Positions 1 through 9,417 are shown, counted from the stretch's first letter. The stretch: DNA of 64,000 bases from Fidelibacterota bacterium (GCA_022571215.1 JACZYG010000005.1:50653-114652); one strand, 5' to 3'. Notes: generated by a model from the letters alone, not told the origin. Numbers and translations: made by a program.

Positions 1-2376
1 TTTTATAACGCTTCCCTCTCCAAAATCGCCGGATAATAGACGCTCTGCGATGGCATCCTCAATATCTTTTTCGATCGTGCGTCTCATTGGTCTTGCGCCC
101 ATCTCTCTGTTATAACCTTTTTCCAATAGCAGATTTTTGGCAGCGGCCGATATCTTCAGTTCAATATGTCTTTCCTTTAACCGGCTAACCACCTGATCCA
201 TCATTATATCTATTATTTGTAGAACACTTTTTTTATCGAGTTCTTTGAAAGATACTATTTCATCAATTCTGTTAAGAAATTCAGGATTAAATATCTTCTT
301 GGCTTCCTCTTCCACCTTCTTTTTGATCTCTTCATTACGCGATTTTTTATCTTTACTTCCAAATCCAAGTTTATTTGTCCGCAGCATTCGCGCTCCGATA
401 TTGGAAGTCAATATCAGAATGGTGTTGCGGAAATCTACCCTTCTGCCGAAGCTGTCTGTGAGGGAACCATCGTCCAATATTTGCAGGAGAATGTTAAAAA
501 TGTCATAATGAGCTTTCTCTATCTCGTCAAAGAGAACCACGGAATAGGGTCTTCGTCTGACTTTTTCAGTGAGATCGCCGCCTTCTTCATAGCCTACATA
601 GCCCGGCGGTGCTCCGACAAGTCTCGATACGCTGAATTTTTCCATGTACTCGGACATGTCAATTCTGATAAAGGATTCAGCGTCTTCGAATAAGTATTCT
701 GCCAGCACTTTTGCTAATTCCGTCTTACCGACTCCGGTGGGTCCGAGGAAGATAAATGACCCGATAGGCCGCCTGGGGTCTTTAAGCCCGGCTCTTGCCC
801 TTCTGATGGATTTTGAAAGATGGGCAATAACTTCGTCTTGCCCTACGATCTTTTTCTTCAGTTCATCTTCGATCTTATTGAGTTTATGCGTCTCCGATTC
901 GGCGACTCTGTGTACCGGGATACCAGTCATGATAGAAACAACATCGGCGATGTCCTCTTCCTTGACCACCACCATCTTTTCTTCCTGTTCCTTATTCCAG
1001 GTATTCCTGTGCATCTCCAGTTCATCGGTAAGTTTGCGTTCTTTATCTCTAATTTCTGCCGCTTTTTCAAAGTTTTGGTTCTTAACGACCTCGTCTTTGT
1101 TTTTACGCAGATTGTCTATCTCTCCTTCGAGACGGACTACTTCTTCAGGTACCACGATATTTGAAAGATGGACTCGTGAACCCGTTTCGTCAATTACATC
1201 TATCGCCTTATCCGGTAAAAACTTATCTGTGATATACCGTTCACTTAGTTTAACCGCTGCCACTATCGCTTCCTGAGTATACTTGACGCGATGGTGATCC
1301 TCATAGCGAGACTGAAGCCCTTCGAGAATCTTTATTGTTTCATCCACCGTAGGCGGATTTACCATTATCTTTTGGAATCGTCGTTCAAGGGCGCCGTCTT
1401 TTTCTATATACTTCCTGTACTCATCAAGGGTAGTCGCGCCTATGCACTGAATCTCTCCCCTCGCCAGTGCCGGTTTGAACATATTGGATGCATCCAAAGA
1501 TCCCGAAGCGGCGCCGGCGCCGACAATTGTATGCAACTCATCGATGAAAAGAATTATCTCCTCATTCTTCTCGAGTTCCGCCATTATCGCTTTCATTCTC
1601 TCCTCGAACTGACCACGATATTTTGTGCCTGCGACCATGGAAGAAAGATCCAAGGTAACTATCTTTTTCCCAAAGAGGACTCTTGGAACTGTTTTATCGA
1701 TAATCCTAATTGCAAGACCTTCGGCAATTGCCGTTTTCCCCACCCCCGGTTCGCCGATCAATACCGGGTTATTTTTCTTTCGCCGGGAAAGAATCTGAGC
1801 AACGCGCTCTATTTCCATCTCCCTGCCTATAACGGGGTCGAGTTCACCATCCGCTGCCATCTTAGTGATATCTCTTCCAAAATGGTCAAGGGCGGGGGTT
1901 TTAGCTCCCTTCTTGTTGCGGGGAACGGTTTCATCGTCCGCTCCTTCAAGGATACGTTCGAGTTCCGTGTAGATAAGATCATAATCAACGCCCAGAGTGC
2001 CTAAAACCTCGGCAGCAACGCTGTCAACTTCTTCCGCTATGGAAAGCAGAAGATGCTCGGTGTCGATAATATCGGACTTAAAATTCTTGGCTTCGGTATA
2101 AGTGGATTTTAATATCTTCTCCGCGCGTTTGGTCAGCGGCAAATTACCAAGAGTCATCGTACCGCCCGAACTTCTCACCGCGTCCTCTATCGAACGTTTG
2201 AGTTCATCGAGCTCAATTCCGAGGTTAGTTAAAATTTCAACCGCAAGACCATCTCCCTGTCTGATAATCCCAAGCATCAGGTGTTCAGCGCCTATGTAAT
2301 TATGCCCGAGCCTGAGAGCTTCTTCCCGGGAAAATTGGATAACCATCTGTACCCGTTTGGAGAAATTATTTTTCAA
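1..2376 (-). CDS. clpC: ClpC-type AAA+ unfoldase, 3' end beyond the left edge
   Basis: Hsp100 unfoldase that feeds proteins to the ClpP protease in the cytoplasm. 792 residues are visible and the frame is open to the edge, so only a short C-terminal part is missing (family usually about 810-850). The order is: N-terminal Clp repeat domain; first AAA domain with Walker A GEPGVGKTA and Walker B ILFIDELH; a middle region with a UVR-like segment (NQNFEKAAEIRDKE), which marks ClpC rather than ClpB; second AAA domain with GPTGVGKTELAK. The start is a TTG reading MKNNFSKRVQM, the normal ClpC N-terminus. An in-frame TAA lies two codons upstream, so no earlier start is possible, and GGGAG sits about 11 bases upstream. 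It is separated from lolD by 252 bases and probably has its own promoter. Confidence 0.97.
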   Translation of the reverse strand, partial: MKNNFSKRVQMVIQFSREEALRLGHNYIGAEHLMLGIIRQGDGLAVEILTNLGIELDELKRSIEDAVRSSGGTMTLGNLPLTKRAEKILKSTYTEAKNFKSDIIDTEHLLLSIAEEVDSVAAEVLGTLGVDYDLIYTELERILEGADDETVPRNKKGAKTPALDHFGRDITKMAADGELDPVIGREMEIERVAQILSRRKKNNPVLIGEPGVGKTAIAEGLAIRIIDKTVPRVLFGKKIVTLDLSSMVAGTKYRGQFEERMKAIMAELEKNEEIILFIDELHTIVGAGAASGSLDASNMFKPALARGEIQCIGATTLDEYRKYIEKDGALERRFQKIMVNPPTVDETIKILEGLQSRYEDHHRVKYTQEAIVAAVKLSERYITDKFLPDKAIDVIDETGSRVHLSNIVVPEEVVRLEGEIDNLRKNKDEVVKNQNFEKAAEIRDKERKLTDELEMHRNTWNKEQEEKMVVVKEEDIADVVSIMTGIPVHRVAESETHKLNKIEDELKKKIVGQDEVIAHLSKSIRRARAGLKDPRRPIGSFIFLGPTGVGKTELAKVLAEYLFEDAESFIRIDMSEYMEKFSVSRLVGAPPGYVGYEEGGDLTEKVRRRPYSVVLFDEIEKAHYDIFNILLQILDDGSLTDSFGRRVDFRNTILILTSNIGARMLRTNKLGFGSKDKKSRNEEIKKKVEEEAKKIFNPEFLNRIDEIVSFKELDKKSVLQIIDIMMDQVVSRLKERHIELKISAAAKNLLLEKGYNREMGARPMRRTIEKDIEDAIAERLLSGDFGEGSVIK

Positions 2377-2447
2377 TGCTTATTCTGCTCCCTTTCAGTG
2401 TCTATCAATTAGAGAAAATTTAATATTTGCTCCTAATACACAGTTGA

Positions 2448-2476
2448 AAGTTAAGTGGATTAGTGTGAAGAGTCAA
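2448..2476 (-). promoter_or_regulatory. Possible sigma-70-like promoter for clpC
   Basis: Read on the minus strand, TTGACT (2471-2476) is followed after 17 bases by TAACTT (2448-2453), about 70 bases upstream of the clpC TTG start. The -35 box is good and the -10 box is weak. No CIRCE or CtsR-like operator was recognised. The rest of the 2377-2628 gap is AT-rich and shows no clear terminator for lolD. Confidence 0.35.
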
Positions 2477-2628
2477 GCCTAAACCCGCTTTTAATAATCT
2501 AATAGGGCAATATTTCATTTTATTTCTCATATTTCTGCTCTTCTCTTACTACTTATAACGGCTGCTTACTATAATAAATTCAGTAATAAGTGAAAAGTAT
2601 GTGAGTTCTATTACTAATTTAGCGAAAA

Positions 2629-3312
2629 TTATTCAACTATCAGACCATCTTCCATGCGAATCGTTCGATCAGCCCTTCTCGCGAGTTCCTCATTATGGGT
2701 GACAATTACGAACGTTTGCTCTCTTTCTTCTTTGAGCATCCACATTAATTCATACAAAGATTCAGCATTCGCGCTATCAAGGTTTCCTGCCGGCTCATCG
2801 GCTAAAATTAGTTTTGGTTCGTTCATTAATGACCTCGCCACGGCTACCCGTTGTCTTTCTCCACCCGATAGTTCCGAAGGTTTGTGATGAAGCCTATGAG
2901 ATAATCCTACATCACTGAGCAACTCAGATGCTCTATTCATACCGGATTTCTTCGAGTCCCCTCTTAGTAACGCAGGAAGCATTACATTTTCTACAGCGCT
3001 CAACTCAGGCAGCAGGTGATGAAATTGAAATATAAAACCCATCGTTTTGTTTCTAAATTCCGATAGTTCACCGTCATCCATAGTAGATAGATCTGTCCCC
3101 TCTATTTCTATTTTACCTGAAGTCGGCTTATCAAGAGCGCCCAATAAATTCAACAGCGTACTTTTACCCACTCCGGAGGCGCCGACTATGGTCACGATCT
3201 CCTTGGTCATGATCTCCATTGTGATCCCGTGAAGCACCTGCACCTCACCCACTGAAGAGAAATAGGTCTTTTTCAGATCCGATGCCTTTAACAGAACAGT
3301 ATTTTCATTCAT
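2629..3312 (-). CDS. lolD: LolD-like lipoprotein-export ABC ATPase
   Basis: ATPase of the inner-membrane LolCDE complex, which releases lipoproteins for transport to the outer membrane. 227 residues, normal for the family. Visible motifs: Walker A GASGVGKST, Q-loop region FIFQFHHLLPELSA (the FQFHHLLPE stretch is typical of LolD), signature LSGGERQR, Walker B LILADEPAGNLD and the H-loop histidine in VTHN. The start overlaps the 3' end of the upstream permease gene by 8 bases, so it is translationally coupled to the two LolC/E-type genes. MacB-type ATPases are related, but the two FtsX-fold permeases beside it favour Lol. Confidence 0.93.
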   Translation of the reverse strand: MNENTVLLKASDLKKTYFSSVGEVQVLHGITMEIMTKEIVTIVGASGVGKSTLLNLLGALDKPTSGKIEIEGTDLSTMDDGELSEFRNKTMGFIFQFHHLLPELSAVENVMLPALLRGDSKKSGMNRASELLSDVGLSHRLHHKPSELSGGERQRVAVARSLMNEPKLILADEPAGNLDSANAESLYELMWMLKEEREQTFVIVTHNEELARRADRTIRMEDGLIVE

Positions 3313-4522
3313 AATGAATAGACTCTACGGGTTGAAGATTCGCGGCTTTAAGCGCCGGATAGAGAGTTGCGAGAAAACCCAATGTCAGTGATACCAGTAT
3401 TACAGCCATTAACTCCATCGCATCGAGTTCTACGGGAAGCACATTGATAAAATAAACATCAGAAGGCAACTTCAATAAACCATAACTTTTCTGTATCCAA
3501 ATAATAAACAACGCCGAAATGGTTCCAAGGGAAATTCCGATTATCCCTGAGAACATCCCCGACAATATAAATATTTTTCCCACGCTTCTATCCTTAGCGC
3601 CTAACGCTTTGAGTATGCCTATTTCTCTTCGTTTATCCATGACCATCATAACCAATGAACTAACAACATTGAAAGCGGCAACAAGTATAATAAGACTTAA
3701 AACCACGAACGCGCCTAATTTTTCTAATTTCATGGCGCCTAAGAGGTCCCTGTGAATATCAAACCAGGTCATTACTTTCATGCCGTCCAATCCGCTTGCT
3801 TTCAGCAGTTCCGCGGACTTAAACGATTCGTTGAAATCTCCGAAACTCATCTCGATCCCAGTCACTTTATCCGCCATACGTTTGAATTTCTGAGCGTATT
3901 TATAATGTACATACGTATAAGCGTCATCATAATTGAATATATTGGCGGAGAAGATCCCCGTGACCACAAACCTTGTTGAATAAGGCACGCTAAAAGGCGA
4001 ATTCATGACAAGCGGATTGATCACGACCACCGTATCTCCTGCGCCGACCAATAACCGCTCGGCAATATTTCTTCCGACAACTATTCCGCCGATATCCTCA
4101 TGCTCCAGCTCTATATCACCTTCTATAATACTTGAAGATAATTTGGACACCTCGGATAAACCCGTTTCGGTAGTTCCTTTTAAAATGACGACGCTCTGCT
4201 TTTCATCTTTTATTATTATGGCTTTTCCTGTTACATACGGAGCAATGGCGATTGGATTCGCGATCCCGGTCAGTCTGGCTTTAAGATTTTCCCAATCCGA
4301 TATTCCTTCACCATGAGAACTTTCTATTTTGATGTGCGAGTCAAAACTCAATATTTTATCTCTGACTTCTCGTTCGAATCCGCCCAAGACAGACAAAGCT
4401 ATGATCAACGCCCAGACCCCTATGGCAAATCCTGAGATGGAAATAAACGCTGTTGCGGATATCAATCCCACTTTCTTCTTAGAGAAAAAATACTTTTTTG
4501 CTATAAAGAATTCGCCCGCCAT
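3305..4522 (-). CDS. lolE: LolC/LolE-type lipoprotein-releasing permease (second copy)
   Basis: Integral membrane partner of LolD, 405 residues. One N-terminal membrane helix (about 22-45) is followed by a large periplasmic domain, then three helices from about 270 to the C-terminus: the FtsX/MacB-like layout of LolC and LolE. The segment MDKRREIGILKALGA before helix 3 is the conserved cytoplasmic coupling element that contacts the ATPase. It lies one base after the upstream paralogue at 4524-5750 and overlaps lolD. Calling this one LolE rather than LolC is by order only; the two paralogues differ clearly, so a heterodimer is likely. Confidence 0.88.
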   Translation of the reverse strand: MAGEFFIAKKYFFSKKKVGLISATAFISISGFAIGVWALIIALSVLGGFEREVRDKILSFDSHIKIESSHGEGISDWENLKARLTGIANPIAIAPYVTGKAIIIKDEKQSVVILKGTTETGLSEVSKLSSSIIEGDIELEHEDIGGIVVGRNIAERLLVGAGDTVVVINPLVMNSPFSVPYSTRFVVTGIFSANIFNYDDAYTYVHYKYAQKFKRMADKVTGIEMSFGDFNESFKSAELLKASGLDGMKVMTWFDIHRDLLGAMKLEKLGAFVVLSLIILVAAFNVVSSLVMMVMDKRREIGILKALGAKDRSVGKIFILSGMFSGIIGISLGTISALFIIWIQKSYGLLKLPSDVYFINVLPVELDAMELMAVILVSLTLGFLATLYPALKAANLQPVESIHYE

Positions 4523-4523
4523 G

Positions 4524-5750
4524 TTATTCTTCTCTTAATGCGCTTGCGGGCGTTAACCTTGATGCTTTCAGGGAAGGATAAAGTGTCGCGAGAATACATA
4601 ATAAGATGGCAACGCCTCCTATCACTATGAAATACTCCGGCTGCATAGAAACAGGCAGCGAATCCATAAAATAAACATCCGGCGGGATAGTTATTAGTTT
4701 CATAGTTTGCTGCAAGGTTCCTAACCCGTAGGCTGTCAACACGCCAAATAGAGTTCCGGTTATCCCGATCAACGTTCCTTCCATAAGAAAAATCTTTAAT
4801 ATCTGCCTTGTCCTGAACCCCAAAGCTTTCAATAATCCAATATCCCTCTTCTTATCCATAACTATCATCACAAGCGTGCTTGTGATGTTGAATATGGCAA
4901 CTATAGCGATCAAGCCGAAAACCAGCACCATAGGAAATCGTTGTGTGTCAAGCCACTTGAATAAATTCCGATGTCGCTCTTTCCACGTCAGAGGATAGTA
5001 CGGATAACCGCCGAGCATCTCTTCAATCTCATTTGACACGATATTCGCTTCCTCGAATTCATCTATAAAGATTTTCATTCCTGTCACCGATGACGGCATA
5101 TTGAACAGTCGCTGAGCAGAGCTAAGAGGTATGTATGCGAACACATCGTCATATTCCACCATACCTGTTTCGAATGTTCCGGATAGTCTAAACCTCTTTA
5201 GATAAGGAGTGTTGAATGGTCCCGGAATCCCTTTGAAGACCATCAGAGTGAGGCTGTCCCCCTTCTCGACGGATAACCGCGCCGCTAACTTCGATCCCAA
5301 TACTATTGCGGGCAATCCTTCTTTCGTTTGAGGAGACGTAAAATAAGCTCCGTCGAAATTCTCGCCCACCTGTTTTCTAAATGTTTCATCCTCACCGATG
5401 ACACCTTCCACTATAATTCCGTCAAGATTTGTCTTGGAACGGATCACCGCCTCGCGCAGGATATACGGGTACGCAACGCGAACGCCGTCAATTCGCTCGA
5501 TCTTTCTCTCAACTTCGTCATAATCCTGCATCGGCTGAAAATGGTACTGTCTTATTCGGATATGCGAATCGAAACCAATAATCCGTTGAACGATTTCGGT
5601 TTCAAATCCGTTGACAACGGAAAGCGTAAGTATCAATGATGCGACGCCAATGGCGATCCCTATTATACTTAGTATGGAAATAAATGAAATGAAGCCGACT
5701 TTTTTATGAGCGAGAAGATGCCGACTGGCGATGAAAAGTTCAACCGACAA
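4524..5750 (-). CDS. lolC: LolC/LolE-type lipoprotein-releasing permease (first copy)
   Basis: 408 residues with the same layout as its neighbour: N-terminal helix (about 20-45), a periplasmic domain of some 220 residues, and three C-terminal helices. The coupling segment MDKKRDIGLLKALGFR is clearly visible. The N-terminus (SVELFIASRHLLAHKK) matches the LolC/E pattern of a short basic cytoplasmic head. The start is TTG, two bases after the lysS stop codon, so the gene is in the prfB-lysS-lolC-lolE-lolD run. Which paralogue binds the chaperone LolA (the LolC role) cannot be told by eye. Confidence 0.88.
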   Translation of the reverse strand: MSVELFIASRHLLAHKKVGFISFISILSIIGIAIGVASLILTLSVVNGFETEIVQRIIGFDSHIRIRQYHFQPMQDYDEVERKIERIDGVRVAYPYILREAVIRSKTNLDGIIVEGVIGEDETFRKQVGENFDGAYFTSPQTKEGLPAIVLGSKLAARLSVEKGDSLTLMVFKGIPGPFNTPYLKRFRLSGTFETGMVEYDDVFAYIPLSSAQRLFNMPSSVTGMKIFIDEFEEANIVSNEIEEMLGGYPYYPLTWKERHRNLFKWLDTQRFPMVLVFGLIAIVAIFNITSTLVMIVMDKKRDIGLLKALGFRTRQILKIFLMEGTLIGITGTLFGVLTAYGLGTLQQTMKLITIPPDVYFMDSLPVSMQPEYFIVIGGVAILLCILATLYPSLKASRLTPASALREE

Positions 5751-5752
5751 AT

Positions 5753-7267
5753 TTATTCTTCCGATTTTAGAAGCGGAAACAGTATCACATCTTTTATGGA
5801 GGGAGAATCTGTCAATATCATTACCAGTCGCTCGATACCTATGCCAAGACCGGCATTCGGCGGCATCCCGTATTCCATCGCCCGAATGTAATCCTCGTCC
5901 AGTTGCTGCGCTTCAACGTCCCCTTCCTCGCGCGCGACAGATTGCATTTCGAACCGCTCCCTCTGGTCAATCGGATCATTGAGCTCGCTGAAAGCGTTTC
6001 CTATCTCCATTCCGAAAAGGAAGGGTTCGAATCGTTCGACTAAATTCGGGTCATCACGGTGTCTTTTTGCCAACGGGGAAAGCAGTAACGGATAATCCCT
6101 TATGAATATCGGACCATCGAGATGAGGTTCAACTACGACGCCGAAATATTTATCAAGCAACTTCCCTTCGGGTAGTTTTCTATCCACATCCACATTGTTC
6201 TTATCGATCGCTTTAATGATCTCCTCTTTGGAAGCGCCATAAAGGTCAATTCCGCCATATTCTTTCAGAGCCTCGTAATAGCTGAGTACTTTCCACGGGG
6301 ATTTCAAATCAATGCTGACGCCCCTGTAAGTCAGCTCGGTCGTCCCGTTCAACTCCAACGCTACATGAGATATCATCTCTTCAACAAACTTTTGCATTTT
6401 GTTATAATCCCAGTAAGCAACATACAATTCAAGCATTGTGAATTCGGGGTTATGCGACCGGTCCATCCCCTCGTTTCTGAAGTCTTTAGAAAACTCGTAT
6501 ACACGTTCAAACCCGCCGACAAGCAGCCTTTTCAAATATAGCTCGTCCGCAATTCGGAGATATAATTCTCTATCCAGAGCGTTATGGTGAGTAACGAACG
6601 GTTCTGCCATCGCGCCGCCGTACATCGGTTGTAATACAGGCGTATCAACTTCTAAACAAGAATTATCGTCAAGAAAATTCCTCATCGTTGAGACTATTTT
6701 CGTTCGCTTCAGGAATATTTCTCGTACTTCCGGATGCACCGCAAGATCTGCATAACGCTGCCGGTACCGCTGCTCCTTATCGGTGAACTCATGAAATACT
6801 TTCTTTTCTCCCTCTTCTTCTTTGGATTTTATCACAGGAAGAGGGCGAATCGATTTGGATAACAGTGTCAGTTCATTGACCCATATCGTCTTTTCCCCCG
6901 TTTGGGTAGTGAACAGATAACCTTTCACACCGATGAAATCGCCTATGTCTAAAAGTTTGAATAGATCATAACCCTCTTCGCCAATCTCGTCTTTCCTGAT
7001 GTGAATCTGCAGCTGACCGGTTTGATCTTGAATATGGGAGAAGGCTACTTTTCCCATTCGCCGGTTAGACATCAACCGTCCCGCAACGGAGATAATTTCC
7101 TTTGTCTCACTTAACTTTTCAAATTCACCCCTTAGTTCGACAATACTTTTTGACACTTCAAAATTATACGGATAAGGATTGATTCCCTTCTTGCGTAACT
7201 CGTCTATTTTGTCTATTCGAGTCTGTCTTAACTGTTCGAGTGTTTTATGTTTACCCTCTTCTGTCAT
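5753..7267 (-). CDS. lysS: Lysyl-tRNA synthetase, class II
   Basis: Charges tRNA-Lys with lysine in the cytoplasm. 504 residues, the usual class II LysRS size. An N-terminal OB-fold anticodon-binding domain (about 55-160, with the GRLMSNRRMGKVAF signature) precedes the class II catalytic core. Motif 2 region: FRNEGMDRSHNPEFTMLE. Motif 3: GLGIGIERLVMILTDS near the C-terminus. It follows prfB with a two-base gap, the same prfB-lysS pairing known from many bacteria. The initiator is ATG. No signs of truncation. Confidence 0.97.
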   Translation of the reverse strand: MTEEGKHKTLEQLRQTRIDKIDELRKKGINPYPYNFEVSKSIVELRGEFEKLSETKEIISVAGRLMSNRRMGKVAFSHIQDQTGQLQIHIRKDEIGEEGYDLFKLLDIGDFIGVKGYLFTTQTGEKTIWVNELTLLSKSIRPLPVIKSKEEEGEKKVFHEFTDKEQRYRQRYADLAVHPEVREIFLKRTKIVSTMRNFLDDNSCLEVDTPVLQPMYGGAMAEPFVTHHNALDRELYLRIADELYLKRLLVGGFERVYEFSKDFRNEGMDRSHNPEFTMLELYVAYWDYNKMQKFVEEMISHVALELNGTTELTYRGVSIDLKSPWKVLSYYEALKEYGGIDLYGASKEEIIKAIDKNNVDVDRKLPEGKLLDKYFGVVVEPHLDGPIFIRDYPLLLSPLAKRHRDDPNLVERFEPFLFGMEIGNAFSELNDPIDQRERFEMQSVAREEGDVEAQQLDEDYIRAMEYGMPPNAGLGIGIERLVMILTDSPSIKDVILFPLLKSEE

Positions 7268-7269
7268 TA

Positions 7270-8368
7270 CTATCCTGTTTTATTCAGTAAAAAAGATTTA
7301 ATAAACAGATCAATTTTGCCGTTCATTACGGCCTGAACATTTCCTGTCTCAGTTCCGGTTCGATGGTCTTTAACCATATTATACGGATGAAAAACATATG
7401 AACGAATCTGACTCCCGAAACCGATCTCCTGCTTTGTAGACTCCATCTCCTTCATCTTGCTCGCCTGCTCTTCTAATTTAAGCGTATATAACCGGGCTTT
7501 CAGCATCTTCATCGCGGTGGCTTTATTCTTGTGCTGTGAACGCTCATTCTGGCATTGAACCACTATTCCGGTAGGTTCGTGTGTTATCCTTATCGCCGAA
7601 TCCGTCTTATTGACATGCTGACCGCCGGCTCCGCTGGCTCTATAAGTATCTATCCTAAGATCTGAAGTGTCTATCTCTATTTCTATATCTTCGTCAACCT
7701 GAGGATACACAAATACGGAAGCGAACGACGTATGCCTTCGATTTGCGGAATCAAACGGAGACAACCGCACTAACCGGTGCACACCCGCTTCCGCTTTCAA
7801 GTATCCGTATGCGTATTCTCCCTTTACCTCAATTGTAACGGATTTGATTCCCGCTTCGTCGCCTGCTTGATAATCCAGGATTGCCGTTTCAAAACCGCTG
7901 TCGGAAGCCCAATGTTCATACATCCTCAATAACATCTCTACCCAATCCTGAGCCTCGGTTCCACCGGCGCCCGGGTTTATGGCGAGAATCGCATCCTTGA
8001 CATCTTCCTCCTTACCGAGCATCCGTTTGAATTCAAGGTCCTCCAAGCCGTCTGAAAACTCCTTAAGAACAGAACCTAACTCAGCTGTTAAATCTCCTCC
8101 CCCATCCTCTTCAGCAAGCTCGATTAGAGTATTTGTGTCATCTTTCAACCGATCAATTTTTTCTACCGAGCTGATCGATTTTTCGAGGTTAGAAATCTTT
8201 TTCAGAGTTGATTGAGCTTTTTCGCTGTTATTCCAGAAATCGGTGTTAGCCGTAAATTCTCTTAATTTGTCGAGTTCGCTGCTTTTTGAAGATATATCAA
8301 AGATACCCCCGAAGTTCTTCTAACCTTTGGGAAAGATCCTTTGCTTTATCTTTTTCTAAATCGAGCAT
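7270..8368 (-). CDS. prfB: Peptide chain release factor 2, with programmed +1 frameshift
   Basis: RF2 releases finished proteins at UGA and UAA codons. A plain open reading frame begins only at 8148, but the true start is the ATG at 8366-8368 (AAGGAA upstream). Frame 0 reads 23 codons, ending in Arg-Gly-Tyr-Leu, then hits TGA at 8297-8299. A +1 shift at CTT-T continues as Asp-Ile-Ser-Ser and runs to the stop at 7270, giving 365 residues, the usual RF2 length. The RF2 anticodon-like SPF tripeptide (LSPFDS) and the catalytic GGQ (ASGAGGQHVNK) are both present. Low RF2 makes the ribosome pause and shift, which autoregulates synthesis. Confidence 0.96.
8296..8311 (-). promoter_or_regulatory. prfB programmed +1 frameshift site
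   Basis: On the minus strand the site reads CGG GGG TAT CTT TGA T. It has an internal Shine-Dalgarno-like G-run three bases before the slippery CTT codon, followed by the in-frame TGA stop. This matches the classical RF2 frameshift element almost base for base. The shift is confirmed by the continuous RF2 homology in the +1 frame immediately after it. Confidence 0.95.
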
Positions 8369-8554
8369 CTTATTCCTTAAACCAAATTCGAAATGTTAAC
8401 TTAATTATAATTTACTACCTTGTCAATAACTCGCTGCAACAGAGACGGGAAGCTCAGGCGAATGTCGATCCAAAAAATCAGGCAGGTTTGAGTAGCAACA
8501 GCCGTCGGTTAGAACGGGATTCCCATCAGAAAATCTCAACTCCAATTTAAGGAA

Positions 8555-8888
8555 GGGAAACCAAACCTCCTCCCTTGAGGGAGGTGTCACAAATTGACGG
8601 AGGGTGTGATTTATCCTACTTAGAAAAAATTGAGTGATTTGAACAATCACATCCCCCGCTCCTGCGGAGCACCCCCTTCAAAGGGGGAGGATAAGGTGCT
8701 GCGAGTTAGGGCTTACCGTGACAGATTTCAATATTAAAACCATTAAAATGGTTAAAATATCAGACTTCTTTCGATAACCCCTGGATTAATCCAGGGGTTA
8801 CTGATATGAAACGTAACAAAAAACCGTTTTAACGGTTTTATTCACATTTCAACTCCTGCCGATGGCAGGACTAATCCCTCTGAAAGCG
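8555..8888. repeat. 334-bp hairpin-rich repeat, copy 1
   Basis: Direct tandem duplicate of 8889-9218 with a period of 334 bases. The unit is a string of at least nine short inverted repeats: CCTCCC/GGGAGG, GTGATT/AATCAC, GCTCC/GGAGC, CCCCCTT/AAGGGGG, AACCATT/AATGGTT, a perfect 24-base palindrome (8776-8799), AAACCGTT/AACGGTTT and TCCTGCC/GGCAGGA, with ATATCAG/CTGATAT enclosing the 24-mer. In this copy the TGTCAC hairpin is degraded by a base change that copy 2 lacks. It does not look coding. Confidence 0.9.
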
Positions 8889-9218
8889 GGGAAACCAAAC
8901 CTCCTCCCTTGAGGGAGGTGTCACAAAGTGACAGAGGGTATGATTTATCCTACTTAGAAAAAATTGAGTGATTTGAACAATCACATCCCCCGCTCCTGCG
9001 GAGCACCCCCTTCAAAGGGGGAGGAGAAGGTGCTGCGAGTTAGGGCTTGCCCTGACAGATTTCAATATTAAAACCATTAAAATGGTTAAAATATCAGACT
9101 TCTTTCGATAACCCCTGGATTAATCCAGGGGTTACTGATATTAAATGTAACAAGAAACCGTTTTAACGGTTTTATTCACATTTCAGCTCCTGCCGATGGC
9201 AGGACTAATCCCTCTGAA
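8889..9218. repeat. 334-bp hairpin-rich repeat, copy 2
   Basis: Second tandem copy, only a few per cent different from copy 1 by eye, with the 24-base palindrome at 9110-9133. Here the TGTCAC-AAA-GTGACA hairpin is intact, and GGGC-TT-GCCC forms another small stem that copy 1 has lost. The high similarity of the copies suggests a recent duplication or ongoing gene conversion. Confidence 0.9.
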
Positions 9219-9324
9219 GGCGTCAGGGTTCCGAAGGAGTTTAGGCAACAAGCCCCCCAACTGCCACGATAACCTCATTTCAGCAGCGGTATCATCTTCG
9301 TTTTCTTTTGTTAGCGACCCTTTT

Positions 9325-9373
9325 GGAGTGCATTGACTGTGTCAATGCCGCATCAACACAGTTGATGCACTCC
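9325..9373. repeat. 49-bp nested palindrome, locus A
   Basis: Outer arms GGAGTGCAT and ATGCACTCC enclose two inner palindromes: CATTGAC-TGT-GTCAATG and CATCAAC-ACA-GTTGATG. Each half folds on itself, and the two halves can also pair with each other with four mismatches in 24. The same 49-mer occurs at 38924-38972 with changes only outside the stems. It could form either one long hairpin or a pair of short ones. Confidence 0.9.
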
Positions 9374-9404
9374 ATATAATCTCGAAATATTGACCGCCAA
9401 TGTA

Positions 9405-9417
9405 GGGGCAACGCCCC
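9405..9417. repeat. Small GC hairpin downstream of glnA
   Basis: GGGGC-AAC-GCCCC, 22 bases past the glnA stop codon. There is no T-run after it on the minus strand, so it is not a standard intrinsic terminator, though it may stabilise the 3' end of the glnA message. Confidence 0.4.

Noticed and set aside
644..1276. 210-residue plus-strand frame opposite clpC
   Set aside because: Antisense shadow of a strongly conserved gene; composition is Ser/Leu-rich as expected for a reverse frame.
8404..8426. TTGACA and TATAAT pair upstream of prfB
   Set aside because: Both boxes are near-perfect but only 11 bases apart, too close for a sigma-70 promoter.
8341..8550. Open frame of 69 residues on the plus strand
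   Set aside because: It overlaps the true prfB start on the other strand and has no coding signs.
8423..8650. Open frame of 75 residues on the minus strand
   Set aside because: It runs into the first repeat copy and translates hairpins; no ribosome site, no family resemblance.
8555..9218. CRISPR array
   Set aside because: Only two copies with a 334-base period and no short repeat-spacer pattern; no cas genes.
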